This document shows, one piece after another, positions 1 through 13,167 of a stretch of DNA of 64,000 nt. Position 1 is the first letter of the stretch. The number at the start of each line of letters is the position of its first letter. The position numbers were made by a program, and so were the translations under genes. Origin of the DNA: Hydrogenovibrio sp. JE_KL2 (GTDB lineage Bacteria; Pseudomonadota; Gammaproteobacteria; Thiomicrospirales; Thiomicrospiraceae). Location: the NCBI RefSeq assembly GCF_009296185.1, contig NZ_WBJR01000001.1, positions 496,001 through 560,000 on the forward strand, read 5' to 3'. The notes under the pieces are model-generated. The model searched no databases and had not been told where the DNA came from. It was given only the letters and a program-made list of their open reading frames with translations.

Positions 1-296
1 ATTTGAATGACAAACAGCTGCCTGAGCGTGTGTGGATATCCGCACAAGACGAGCAGGGCATAGAGCTGATGCTAGATGCGGTTGCCAGTTATTTTAGAGG
101 CAAGTTTGTTACCGTTAAATTGACGTTGGATGTAACTGCAGGAAAACGTCGTGCTGAACTTTACACTTTAGGCACGATTTTGGATGAGGGCTTTGATGAT
201 GAAGGAAATAGCCAGTTTACAATGAGCTTAACCGAGCAAGAATGGAAGGCAATTCAAAGCTGGCCGGAAGTGAATGTTGCTGAGTTACAGAGTTAA
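1..296 (+). CDS. hflX: GTPase HflX, C-terminal fragment
   Basis: The window opens inside this gene. The reading frame runs from base 3 to the TAA at 294-296 with no internal start needed, leaving about 97 C-terminal residues. The sequence (PERVWISAQDEQGIELMLDA, then RRAELYTLG) matches the end of the G domain and the C-terminal domain of HflX, a ribosome-associated GTPase that rescues stalled or heat-damaged ribosomes. Gene order directly upstream of hflK-hflC is the usual gammaproteobacterial one. All nucleotide-binding motifs lie off the window, so the call rests on the tail sequence and synteny. Confidence 0.9.
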   Translation, partial: LNDKQLPERVWISAQDEQGIELMLDAVASYFRGKFVTVKLTLDVTAGKRRAELYTLGTILDEGFDDEGNSQFTMSLTEQEWKAIQSWPEVNVAELQS

Positions 297-389
297 TAAG
301 CCGAATCTAGCTTTAAATAAGAATAATTGATGACATTTGTGGTCATTGAAACTAAAATATCGAATCTATTTCAATTTCTGGAGAAAAGA

Positions 390-1586
390 ATGGCGTGGAA
401 CGAGCCCGGTAAACCAGGACAAGATCCATGGGGAAATAACTCGAACGGCCCTAATAAGCCTAACGGACAAAAACCCGATCCTGACTTAGATGAACTGCTT
501 AAAAAGCTGCAAAATTTCCTCGGTGGTGGAGGGAGTAAAATGGGCGGAGGCTTTAATGTCAAAGGCATCAGTGTTGCAGTGATTGTTGCCATTGTTGTAT
601 GGCTGCTGAGTGGTATTTATACTGTTGACTCTCCAGAAAGAGGTGTTATTAAGCGCTTTGGTGCCTATGTTGGGCAAACCACAGCCGGTCTACATTGGCA
701 TCTTCCATGGCCGATTGAAAGTGTGACGCTTGTCAACGTTGATCGTATCCGTACTGCTGAAATTGGTTACCGTACCGATTCGCGTCGAGATGGAAACGTA
801 CCTTCCGAATCTTTGATGTTGTCGAAAGACGAAAACATCGTCGATATCAAAATTGCAGTTCAATATAAGGTCAGCGACGCTAAAAAATATCTTTACGATG
901 TTTCCGATCCTGATATGACCCTTCGTGCACTGACTGAAAGTGCGCTACGTGAAGTGGTTGGTCAGAACACAATGGACTTTGTACTGACCGAAGGACGTGA
1001 TGAGGTTGTTAATAAGGTTAAGGTGATTACTCAGAAGAACCTTGATAAATACGAAACCGGTTTGTTCATTACCTCTCTTAACTTACAGGATGCACAGCCA
1101 CCTGAGCAGGTGCAAGACTCTTTTGCGGACGTTGTAAAAGCGCGTGAAGACAGAGAGCGTTTAATCAATGAAGCGGAAGCTTACTCGAATGATATCCTGC
1201 CTAAGGCAAGAGGTAACGCAGCGAGACAAATTGAAGAAGCGCGCGCTTATCACGACTCTGTGATTGCACGAGCGACGGGGCAAGCCAGCCGTTTCGACAG
1301 TATTGTTGCCGAGTACAAAAAAGCGCCGAAGGTAACGCGTGAGCGTCTATACATTGATGCAATGACCAATGTGCTTGAAGCGACATCAAAAGTATTTGTT
1401 GGATCTAGTTCAAGCAACAACTTACTATATCTACCTTTGGATAAGATGATTGGCAACTCAGCAAAAGTACCTTTCAAACCCGCTGAAAATGTTTCTTCTT
1501 CGAAGCCGACCACTTCAACTCAGGAAACGCGTCCAGACCCACGGACAAATATTCGTGAATTGTTAAGATCAAGGGAGCTGCGTTAA
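390..1586 (+). CDS. hflK: FtsH protease modulator HflK
   Basis: Encodes 398 aa. The start is placed at ATG 390 (MAWNEPGK), which follows a GGAGAAAAG ribosome site at about 380. A longer frame from 327 adds 21 residues unlike the family. The N-terminus is Gly/Asn/Pro-rich (GQDPWGN, GGGGSKMGGG), as in other HflK proteins. One transmembrane helix at about residues 56-77 is followed by an SPFH/band-7 domain and a long helical segment rich in Ala/Arg/Glu. HflK and HflC form a large inner-membrane complex around FtsH that limits its access to membrane substrates. The gene ends one base before hflC, consistent with translational coupling. Confidence 0.96.
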   Translation: MAWNEPGKPGQDPWGNNSNGPNKPNGQKPDPDLDELLKKLQNFLGGGGSKMGGGFNVKGISVAVIVAIVVWLLSGIYTVDSPERGVIKRFGAYVGQTTAGLHWHLPWPIESVTLVNVDRIRTAEIGYRTDSRRDGNVPSESLMLSKDENIVDIKIAVQYKVSDAKKYLYDVSDPDMTLRALTESALREVVGQNTMDFVLTEGRDEVVNKVKVITQKNLDKYETGLFITSLNLQDAQPPEQVQDSFADVVKAREDRERLINEAEAYSNDILPKARGNAARQIEEARAYHDSVIARATGQASRFDSIVAEYKKAPKVTRERLYIDAMTNVLEATSKVFVGSSSSNNLLYLPLDKMIGNSAKVPFKPAENVSSSKPTTSTQETRPDPRTNIRELLRSRELR

Positions 1587-1587
1587 G

Positions 1588-2445
1588 ATGAGAGCCATTT
1601 TATTAATAATCGCTGCAGCCGCAGTTCTACTGGGGATCAGTTCACTTTATACGGTTCAACAAGGGCAAACAGCACTGTTATTCCGCTTTGGTGAGATTGT
1701 TGAGAGTAATATCAAGCCTGGTCTGCATTTTAAAATGCCGATTGTGAACAATGTACGTAGCTTTGATGCACGTCTACAAACGTTAGACGCTGCTCCTGAG
1801 CGTTATTTGACCAGTGAAAAGAAAAACTTGATCGTTGATTCATTTGTGAAATGGCGTATTGCGGATGCGAAGCGTTTTTACACAACAATGAACGGTGATA
1901 TTCGCTTGGCAAATATGCGTTTGGCACAGATTATCAAAGATGGCTTGAGAGCTGAATTTGGTAGCCGTACTGTTCAGGAAGTTATTTCACAAGATAGAAA
2001 CTTAATCGTTAGCGATATTCGTAAGAAAACTGCTGAAGCGGTTAGTTCTTTCGGTATCGACTTAGTTGACGTTCAAATCAAGCGTGTAGACTTACCGCAA
2101 AATGTTAGTGACTCTGTTTACAGAAGAATGGAAGCTGAGCGTAACCGTGTTGCAAAAGACTTGCGTTCTCAAGGTTCTGAGGCAGCTGAGAAGATTCGTG
2201 CCGATGCAGACAGACAGCGCACAATTATCTCGGCAGATGCTTACCGTGATGCCGAAACGATTCGCGGGGAAGGGGATGCTAAAGCAGCCCACATTTATGC
2301 TAAAGCCTATACTAAAGATGATGAATTCTATGCGTTCTATCAAAGTCTGAATGCATACCAGCAAGCGTTTAAAGATAAGTCTGATGTGATGGTGGTTGAT
2401 CCTAAGTCGGATTTCTTTAAATACTTTAACCAACAGAAAAAATAA
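1588..2445 (+). CDS. hflC: FtsH protease modulator HflC
   Basis: Encodes 285 aa, starting with MRAILLIIAAAAVLLG, a single N-terminal membrane anchor. An SPFH domain (TVQQGQTALLFRFGEIVE) and a helical region (AEKIRADADRQRTIISADAY) follow. It is the obligate partner of HflK in the periplasm-facing cage that regulates FtsH. The ATG lies two bases after the hflK stop; AGGGAGCTG at about 1571-1579 can serve as its ribosome site. A hairpin with a T run follows 20 bases after the stop. Length and sequence are ordinary for the family. Confidence 0.96.
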   Translation: MRAILLIIAAAAVLLGISSLYTVQQGQTALLFRFGEIVESNIKPGLHFKMPIVNNVRSFDARLQTLDAAPERYLTSEKKNLIVDSFVKWRIADAKRFYTTMNGDIRLANMRLAQIIKDGLRAEFGSRTVQEVISQDRNLIVSDIRKKTAEAVSSFGIDLVDVQIKRVDLPQNVSDSVYRRMEAERNRVAKDLRSQGSEAAEKIRADADRQRTIISADAYRDAETIRGEGDAKAAHIYAKAYTKDDEFYAFYQSLNAYQQAFKDKSDVMVVDPKSDFFKYFNQQKK

Positions 2446-2464
2446 TCAATTAAGTTTTAAGTAA

Positions 2465-2491
2465 AAAAGGTGGTGTTAGACCACCTTTTTT
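2465..2491 (+). terminator. Stem-loop with T run after hflC
   Basis: A 10-bp stem (AAAAGGTGGT at 2465-2474 and ACCACCTTTT at 2480-2489) encloses the loop GTTAG and continues into a T run. It sits between hflC and the DUF2065 gene, whose ribosome site begins three bases later, so it probably attenuates rather than ends the operon. Confidence 0.75.
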
Positions 2492-2504
2492 GTGGAAGGG
2501 ATTT

Positions 2505-2693
2505 ATGTTGGATAATGTGCTGATTAGCGCGATCGCGCTGGTATTTATTTTCGAAGGTTTAATGCCTTTTGTCTTTCCACATTTTTGGCAAAGAATGATG
2601 TCGGAAGCTGTGAAGTTGGACGAAAAGAAGATACGACTAATGGGTTTTTTCAGCTTGTTAATCGGCATGGTGATTTTATTTTTACTTGCCTAG
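2505..2693 (+). CDS. DUF2065 (YjeT-like) small membrane protein
   Basis: Encodes 62 aa with two hydrophobic segments (about residues 4-22 and 43-61), interrupted by a charged stretch (SEAVKLDEKKIRLMG). The start ATG 2505 follows GGAAGGG at 2494-2500. It resembles the YjeT/DUF2065 family, commonly found between hflC and hisZ/purA in gammaproteobacteria. The function is unknown; position suggests a link to the HflKC membrane complex, but that is inference. Confidence 0.85.
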   Translation: MLDNVLISAIALVFIFEGLMPFVFPHFWQRMMSEAVKLDEKKIRLMGFFSLLIGMVILFLLA

Positions 2694-2742
2694 AAGTTTA
2701 GTCTTCTCAGGCGAATCGTTTTAAAAAGAAAGAAAGAGTTCA

Positions 2743-5266
<2,524 letters not shown>

Positions 5267-5284
5267 GTGATCTCCTTCCGAAAT

Positions 5285-5313
5285 AAAAAAAACCGCCGTT
5301 TGGCGGTTTTTTT
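5285..5313 (+). terminator. Intrinsic terminator after purA
   Basis: Stem AACCGCC (5291-5297) and GGCGGTT (5302-5308) with loop GTTT, flanked by an A tract upstream and a T tract downstream. The flanking tracts make it suitable for both strands, serving purA and the converging receiver gene. Confidence 0.9.
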
Positions 5314-5322
5314 ATAAACACG

Positions 5323-5340
5323 AAAATCTGCCAGGTTGGG
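5323..5340 (+). repeat. Dispersed repeat copy 1 (AAAATCTGCCAGGTTGGG)
   Basis: Single forward copy of the short dispersed repeat, between the purA terminator and the 3' end of the minus-strand receiver gene. It has no inverted partner nearby. Identical cores occur at 15248, 23229, 25994, 37112, 45933, 45962, 49311, 55452 and 63139. Confidence 0.95.
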
Positions 5341-5360
5341 TAGTTAATTTTTACCTAGCC

Positions 5361-5717
5361 TCAAATCACTTTTCGGATAATACCTGGTAGCTTGGCAGGG
5401 TCAAAAGGTTTTACAATCCAACCCGTGGCGCCTAGCTTTTTGCCTTGGTCTTTCATTTCGCGACTGGCTTCAGTTGTCATCATTAACACGGGTGTAAATT
5501 TGTAATTTTCTTCTGCTCGAACCTTTTCGAGAAATTCGAGTCCGTTCATAACGGGCATATTGATGTCCGAAATAATGGCATCAAACTGTTCTTGTTGGGT
5601 TGCATCAAGTGCTTCTTGACCATTAGAAGCCAAGGTGAGTTCGAACTCCGAACTCAAAACCATTTCAACCAGCTTCCTCATGGAAGGGGCATCATCTACG
5701 TAAAGAATTTTATTCAT
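5361..5717 (-). CDS. CheY-like single-domain response regulator
   Basis: Encodes 118 aa, a lone receiver domain. The acidic pair D8-D9, phosphoacceptor D51 (IISDINMPVMNG), T81 and K103 (IVKPF) are all present, so it should be phosphorylatable. There is no output domain. Closest in style are CheY-like regulators of chemotaxis, but no histidine kinase or motility gene is nearby, so its partner is unknown. It is transcribed away from the divergent ppiD gene. Confidence 0.9.
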   Translation of the reverse strand: MNKILYVDDAPSMRKLVEMVLSSEFELTLASNGQEALDATQQEQFDAIISDINMPVMNGLEFLEKVRAEENYKFTPVLMMTTEASREMKDQGKKLGATGWIVKPFDPAKLPGIIRKVI

Positions 5718-5894
5718 AGTCTGTTGACTCTTTGTGAGTGCATTTATTTCACTTTTATACTACGTAATTTTATCACATTTGTACTTAGCAGTGACTGTAA
5801 GGTTATATCAATGAAATTAATATGAAACCCAGTCAATAGCCTGATAAAATAGCCACTTTCAAGTTTAATTACATCAGAAAATAGGTTGTCCGTA

Positions 5895-7796
5895 ATGTTA
5901 CAAAGCATTAGAGAACGCGCGCAAGGATGGATTGCGTGGATCATCGTAGGTTTGATTATTATCACATTTGCGCTTTTCGGTATTCAGGAATATGCACAAG
6001 GTGAGAAAAAAACAGCTGTAGCAGTCGTGAATGGTGAAGACATTACTGCAACAGATTTTCTGAAATTATACCATCGCCAAAAAGCGCGTTTGCAGCAACA
6101 GTTTGGCGATATGTATGATCAAATCGTAAAAGATGATCAGTTAAGAGATCAAGTCTTGAACGCTTTGATCGAGTCATCAGTGGTGGAGCAGTGGGCAAAA
6201 TCGCACAATATGGCAATTACCGATGCCGAGTTGTCGATGGTTATTCAATCTGCAAAAGTTTTCCAAAAAGATGGAAAGTTTGACCAAGCGACTTATGAAA
6301 ACATCCTGACTCGCAATGGATTGACTGTAGGTGGCTTTGAGCAAGAGCAACGCGATTTCTTGCTTGAAAACCAAAGTCGTCAGTTGACTTCTATTTCTCA
6401 GATGGCACCTGAAAGTCTTTTCAAGCAGTTGGTGGATCTTCAATATCAGCAACGCAAAATGAATTATTTGAGAATTGATCAAAAGCCGTTGATGAAAATG
6501 GCGGAGATTACTCAAGATCAAATGCACAGTTACTATGATAAGCACAAGCAGCAATATGTGATTCCTCAGCAAATCAGCATTGATTATGTTCTGTTATCTG
6601 AGGACGAATTGGCCAAGAAAATTAAAGTGACTGATGACGCTTTGCAAGCCTATTATCAAGACAATAAAGATCAGTTTACTGAACCTGAGCAAAGACAAGC
6701 TAGCCATATCCTGATTCGTATTGATGGGAAAACCAACGCTGAACAGGCATTGAAAAAAATTCAGGACATTCGCAAACAAATCCTTGCAGGCGCAGATTTT
6801 GCAGAAATGGCGAAAAAGTATTCTCAAGACCCAGGATCTGCGAAATTAGGCGGTGACCTAGGTCTGTTCCAGCAAGGTATGATGGTACCAGCGTTTGATA
6901 AGGCTGTATTCGCGATGAAAGTGAATGAAATCAGTGAGCCAGTGAAAACGAACTTTGGATATCACCTAATTAAATTGACAAAAATCGAACCTAAGCGCAC
7001 TAAGTCTTTTGCGGAAGTGAAAACGGATGTGGAAACGATGTATCGTAAGAAACAGGCTGAAAAAGAGTACTTCGAGTTACAGGATAAGCTGAACTCTATC
7101 TCTTATGAGCAACCTGATACATTGGAGCCTGCAGCGGATGCGGTTGGTATGGATGTGAAAACGTCAGAACCTTTCTCAAAAGCCGGTGGTGTTGATGGGT
7201 TGACGCAAAACCCTAAAGTCATTAAGGCGGCATTCTCTGATGAAGTTATGAAGGGTAATAACAGTTCTTCGATTGAATTGTCTCCAACCTCTTCGGTTGT
7301 GATTCGAGTTCATAAAGTCATTCCAGCTAAGCAACAAGCATTTGATGACGTCAAAGACGAAGTGGAACAATCTCTAAGAAAAGAAGCTGGTGTTAAAGCT
7401 TCTGCAGATTTGGCGAAAGGTATTCTGGATAAGGTCAAATCTGGCGCGTCACTGAAATCCATGGCTCGTGATGGTGTTGACTATCATCAAACGGATTGGC
7501 TGGATCGTCAAAACCGTTTGGTATTGCCTCAGTTGACGGCGGCATTGTTCAAAGCACCTAAGCCTAAAGATGGTAAACCATCGTTTTCAACTTATCAGTT
7601 ACCTTCAGGGGATTCTGTTGTGATTGAAGTGACAGGTGTTCAAAAAGGTAAAGAACCTAGCGATAAAGAAGAGTTGAGTCAGTTGAAAGAGTCTGTTGTC
7701 GGTGTGTTGGGTGATGCTGAAGTTAAAGCCAGAATTCAGGCACTAGTTTCTTCTGCTAAAATTGAGAAAAAACCGATTTATCAGAAGATTAAATAA
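5895..7796 (+). CDS. ppiD: Periplasmic folding chaperone PpiD (peptidyl-prolyl isomerase)
   Basis: Encodes 633 aa. ATG 5895 gives the family N-terminus MLQSIRERAQGW, followed by one membrane helix (about residues 12-34). A SurA-type N-terminal chaperone region (about 36-180) follows. Then comes a parvulin rotamase domain (about 265-365; ASHILIRI, SQDPGSAKLGGDLG, FGYHLIKL), and a C-terminal extension. PpiD is anchored in the inner membrane and acts on proteins leaving the Sec translocon. No strong ribosome site is visible. A perfect-stem terminator follows the stop. Confidence 0.94.
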   Translation: MLQSIRERAQGWIAWIIVGLIIITFALFGIQEYAQGEKKTAVAVVNGEDITATDFLKLYHRQKARLQQQFGDMYDQIVKDDQLRDQVLNALIESSVVEQWAKSHNMAITDAELSMVIQSAKVFQKDGKFDQATYENILTRNGLTVGGFEQEQRDFLLENQSRQLTSISQMAPESLFKQLVDLQYQQRKMNYLRIDQKPLMKMAEITQDQMHSYYDKHKQQYVIPQQISIDYVLLSEDELAKKIKVTDDALQAYYQDNKDQFTEPEQRQASHILIRIDGKTNAEQALKKIQDIRKQILAGADFAEMAKKYSQDPGSAKLGGDLGLFQQGMMVPAFDKAVFAMKVNEISEPVKTNFGYHLIKLTKIEPKRTKSFAEVKTDVETMYRKKQAEKEYFELQDKLNSISYEQPDTLEPAADAVGMDVKTSEPFSKAGGVDGLTQNPKVIKAAFSDEVMKGNNSSSIELSPTSSVVIRVHKVIPAKQQAFDDVKDEVEQSLRKEAGVKASADLAKGILDKVKSGASLKSMARDGVDYHQTDWLDRQNRLVLPQLTAALFKAPKPKDGKPSFSTYQLPSGDSVVIEVTGVQKGKEPSDKEELSQLKESVVGVLGDAEVKARIQALVSSAKIEKKPIYQKIK

Positions 7797-7812
7797 CGGC
7801 TTTGACAACAAT

Positions 7813-7840
7813 AAAAAAAGCGCCATTAGGCGCTTTTTTT
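7813..7840 (+). terminator. Intrinsic terminator after ppiD
   Basis: Perfect 12-bp stem (AAAAAAAGCGCC and GGCGCTTTTTTT) with the loop ATTA. The A and T tracts make it usable by both converging units: ppiD and the cupin gene on the minus strand. Confidence 0.93.
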
Positions 7841-7874
7841 ATTTGGATTTCGCTACTAAAACTTTAATGTTCTT

Positions 7875-8147
7875 TCATCTGAATTGGTAATGCTTTTTAA
7901 CTGGAAGGTGAATGATCCATTCGCAACTCATGCCTTGCGGAAAGGTTACTAGATCGCCTTTACCAAACTCAAAAGTTTTGCCGTTTGCATGCACGGTGAC
8001 TTTACCTTCGAGCAAGTAGCAGACTTCTTCGGTATCGTAATGCCAAGGAAAGCTTGAAGTTTCTTTTTCCCAGATAGGCCACTGAAAAACACCGAGTGAA
8101 TTCAGCTCATTTTCAGAAGGGTGGTTTTGTATTTTTACATCAGACAT
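7875..8147 (-). CDS. Small cupin-domain protein
   Basis: Encodes 90 aa forming one cupin barrel of the cupin_3/DUF861 type (EEVCYLLEGKVTVHANG, FGKGDLVTFPQGMSCEW). These proteins are related to ureidoglycolate-lyase or EutQ-like cupins, but the single domain does not fix a substrate. The His positions usual for metal binding are only partly kept. It is the last gene of the minus-strand rluE/mnmA/hflD block, 26 bases after hflD. Confidence 0.75.
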   Translation of the reverse strand: MSDVKIQNHPSENELNSLGVFQWPIWEKETSSFPWHYDTEEVCYLLEGKVTVHANGKTFEFGKGDLVTFPQGMSCEWIIHLPVKKHYQFR

Positions 8148-8173
8148 ATCTTGCTTAGCCTTTCTTGTTGTTT

Positions 8174-8863
8174 CTATTGCTTGTCTTGCGAATCTTTTTC
8201 GAAGTAAGGCGACTCGGTAGAGGTTGGGGTTGTACGCAGTAACGTTTGCGCAGAGCGTAAGTAACGTTTACGAGACCATAATAGCCCCCAGCGACTACCG
8301 CCTACCTGACGCCATAACATCGATGCTCGAATGCCTGCAAGAAGCAGACTTCTGATTTTGTTGGCGATGTGCGGGTTTTGTAAATGACCGTGAGCACCAT
8401 TGACCATAATGCGGGGCGTTAACGGACTGATGTTTTCAGTGTAAGCTCGGGCAAGCGCTGCGATGACGTTTTCGTGAAATTCGCCAAAGTGTTCACGGCT
8501 GGAACGAGCAGACTCAATAACCTTGAAAACTTTGCTAAGCGCATCGCTGTCATCAGAAAGCTTTTTTTCTAAAATCATCAGGTTTAAAACATATTTAGTG
8601 ATTTCAATATTGCGGATTTGCTCGGCTTGATTTGAGCTCATTTGGCTTAATAGCGTATTGACGCCTTTTTGAATGTTCATAACGTCACCGCCGAAAACAT
8701 CAAGGGTGTCGTTCGGATTTTCACAAAACAAAGAGTTGATACTGGTTTCAAAAGCTATGGAGTCGGTTTTACCCGTGGTCGCTAAATCGAAAACTTGTTG
8801 AGCGACTTGGTATATGCCAACTAGCGCAATGGCTTTATCTTGATCCGTGTAACTTTGGTTCAT
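8174..8863 (-). CDS. hflD: HflD (YcfC) membrane-associated protein
   Basis: Encodes 229 aa, mostly helical and soluble-looking. The sequence ([16 protein letters not shown] near the start; [26 protein letters not shown] toward the C-terminus) matches HflD, known in E. coli for lowering lambda lysogeny through CII and usually encoded just after mnmA. Its start overlaps the mnmA stop by four bases, so the two are translationally coupled. The last 20 residues or so ([12 protein letters not shown]) extend beyond the conserved part. Confidence 0.9.
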   Translation of the reverse strand: MNQSYTDQDKAIALVGIYQVAQQVFDLATTGKTDSIAFETSINSLFCENPNDTLDVFGGDVMNIQKGVNTLLSQMSSNQAEQIRNIEITKYVLNLMILEKKLSDDSDALSKVFKVIESARSSREHFGEFHENVIAALARAYTENISPLTPRIMVNGAHGHLQNPHIANKIRSLLLAGIRASMLWRQVGGSRWGLLWSRKRYLRSAQTLLRTTPTSTESPYFEKDSQDKQ

Positions 8864-10053
8864 ACGTATTCCGCTTGGGTTAAAGAGGTTTCGCTGTTGT
8901 GATTGCCATATTCAGGAATCATTTCCAACTCATGGTAGCGCTCGGTAATAATCGCGCCGCCCAGACAATCTTCGCCTTGATAAAAAACGATGGATTGACC
9001 CGGAGTGATGGCTGTTTGAGGTTCATTAAAAGCGACGATAATGTTACCTTCGTGCTCTTTTAAAATGATGCAAGGCTGTTCTGGCTGACGGTAGCGAACT
9101 TTTGCTTTAAGAGCGGTTCCGGTGGCCGGTGTTTCACCAGCCACCCAGTCGCAAGTGGTTGCTACAAGATAACGGTGGTTGAGTAATGGGTGGTCTGAAC
9201 CCTGTACTGCAACTAACTGATTTTTTTCAAGGTTTTTGTCTGCCGAAAACCACGGAAGCCCCGAGTCGCCATGACCACCGCCAATACCAAGTCCTTTGCG
9301 TTGGCCTAAGGTCAAGTACATTAAACCATCATGCTTGCCAATCACTTTACCTTTGGTGTCGACGATATCGCCAGGTTGTGCAGGTAGAAATTGTTGCAAG
9401 AAGTCCTTAAATTTTCTCTCGCCGATAAAGCAGATGCCAGTGCTGTCTTTTTTATCATGTGTAATCAAACCAGCTTCTTCTGCCATCTCACGTACACGGG
9501 GTTTTTCAAGCTCACCAATCGGAAAGAGTGAGCGGGACAATTGATGTTGTTGTAGTGTGTACAGGAAATAGCTCTGGTCTTTATTGTTATCCAGTCCTTT
9601 CAGAAGATGGAAATGACCGTTCTCATCTTCGTGAATACGAGCATAATGTCCTGTAGCAATATAGTCAGCACCCAAAGTCAAGGCGTGCTCAAGGAAGGCT
9701 TTGAACTTTACTTCCTTGTTGCACAGAATGTCAGGGTTGGGGGTTCTTCCGGCTGCATATTCGGTTAAGAAATGCTCAAAAACTCTGTCCCAATATTCTT
9801 TAGAAAAGTTTTCGACGTGTAGGGGAATGTCCAGTTTTTCACAGATAGCAAGCACATCTTTCAGGTCTTCAGCGGCGGGGCAGTAATCTTCAGTATCATC
9901 GCCTTCCCAGTTTTTCATGAAAAGCCCTTCAACCTGATAGCCTTGCTGTTTTAAAAGCAGTGCAGCAACAGACGAGTCAACGCCTCCGGATAATCCGACG
10001 ATGACTTTTATGTCTGACGTATTTTTATATGTAGATGGTAATCTTTCTTTCAT
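8860..10053 (-). CDS. mnmA: tRNA-specific 2-thiouridylase MnmA
   Basis: Encodes 397 aa. The PP-loop SGGVDSS is near residue 21. Catalytic cysteines are seen in [12 protein letters not shown] and [12 protein letters not shown]. The C-terminal beta domain is complete ([21 protein letters not shown]). MnmA activates U34 of tRNA-Lys, -Glu and -Gln with ATP and inserts sulfur relayed by the Tus system. It overlaps hflD by four bases. It begins about 20 bases downstream of the rluE stop on the minus strand, so rluE-mnmA-hflD-cupin may be one transcript. Confidence 0.97.
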   Translation of the reverse strand: MKERLPSTYKNTSDIKVIVGLSGGVDSSVAALLLKQQGYQVEGLFMKNWEGDDTEDYCPAAEDLKDVLAICEKLDIPLHVENFSKEYWDRVFEHFLTEYAAGRTPNPDILCNKEVKFKAFLEHALTLGADYIATGHYARIHEDENGHFHLLKGLDNNKDQSYFLYTLQQHQLSRSLFPIGELEKPRVREMAEEAGLITHDKKDSTGICFIGERKFKDFLQQFLPAQPGDIVDTKGKVIGKHDGLMYLTLGQRKGLGIGGGHGDSGLPWFSADKNLEKNQLVAVQGSDHPLLNHRYLVATTCDWVAGETPATGTALKAKVRYRQPEQPCIILKEHEGNIIVAFNEPQTAITPGQSIVFYQGEDCLGGAIITERYHELEMIPEYGNHNSETSLTQAEYV

Positions 10054-10074
10054 AAAGCTATTTTATCATGAAAC

Positions 10075-10635
10075 TTAGGATTGAGCTTTCTGCATGATGG
10101 ATTCACCCGGTTGTAGATTGTTGAGTTGATAAGGTCCTATTTTTGTCCGAATAAGCCTTAAAGTTGGGAAGCCTACAGCGGCAGTCATACGACGGACCTG
10201 TCGGTTCCTTCCTTCAGTAATGGTGAGCTCCAGCCATGACGTTGGAATGTTTTTGCGCTCTCTTATTGGAGGGGTTCTCTGCCAGATCCATTTTGGTTCG
10301 TTGATCTTTTTTGCCACCGCGGGACGAGTCATGCCATCTTTCAGTTCAACCCCTGTTTTGAGTTGTTTAATGGCTAGTGGCGTAATATCGCCTTCTACTT
10401 GCACCAAATAGGTTTTAGGTTGTTTGTGTTTAGGGTCAGAGATTTGGTGTTGCAAGGCGCCATTGTCGGTCAGAAGCAGAAGTCCTTCAGAGTCGCGATC
10501 AAGTCTTCCAGCGGCATAAAATCCTGGGCGTTGAATGTAGTCAGCCAGTGTTTCCCGTTCACCACGATATTGGGGTTCGTCGGTGAATTGGCATAAAACG
10601 TTAAAGGGCTTATTGAATAGTAATATTTCTGGCAT
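10075..10635 (-). CDS. rluE: 23S rRNA pseudouridine synthase RluE
   Basis: Encodes 186 aa, a short RsuA-family pseudouridine synthase without an N-terminal S4 domain, as expected for RluE. The catalytic aspartate lies in [19 protein letters not shown] (about residue 44). Other family blocks are KTYLVQVEG and [25 protein letters not shown]. In E. coli RluE modifies U2457 of 23S rRNA. The specificity assignment rests on overall resemblance and the missing S4 domain; RluE versus another short RsuA-type enzyme is not fully separable by eye. Confidence 0.9.
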   Translation of the reverse strand: MPEILLFNKPFNVLCQFTDEPQYRGERETLADYIQRPGFYAAGRLDRDSEGLLLLTDNGALQHQISDPKHKQPKTYLVQVEGDITPLAIKQLKTGVELKDGMTRPAVAKKINEPKWIWQRTPPIRERKNIPTSWLELTITEGRNRQVRRMTAAVGFPTLRLIRTKIGPYQLNNLQPGESIMQKAQS

Positions 10636-10851
10636 GAATCGATTTAACTTGTGCTAATTGATAGTAGGTTTTGCAATTTGTGCGAATAACCTCACATTTA
10701 CAGGGCTTGAAGTTATGCAAAGCACGACTGAGTAAGTTAGAATAGTAGCTATTTTAACACTTTCTAATAATGTTGATGCACTTCGGCGTCAAGAGCTTTG
10801 AAACAGCTGTGTTGAGCCGTTTGCCAATATTCGAAACTAGGACTGATTTAG

Positions 10852-13071
<2,220 letters not shown>

Positions 13072-13167
13072 GTCCGTTAAGGTTATTGGTTTTACTGGGT
13101 TTTATCTCAACGTTGCGCAGTTAAACGGTAAATATAAAACCCTTAAAATCGCGAAGGTAAACGATTT

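Noticed and set aside
8222-8245. GGTTGGGG-type partial matches at about 8225, 9735, 19912 and 20090
   Set aside because: Only 7-8 bases match, without the TCTGCCA part; expected by chance in coding sequence.
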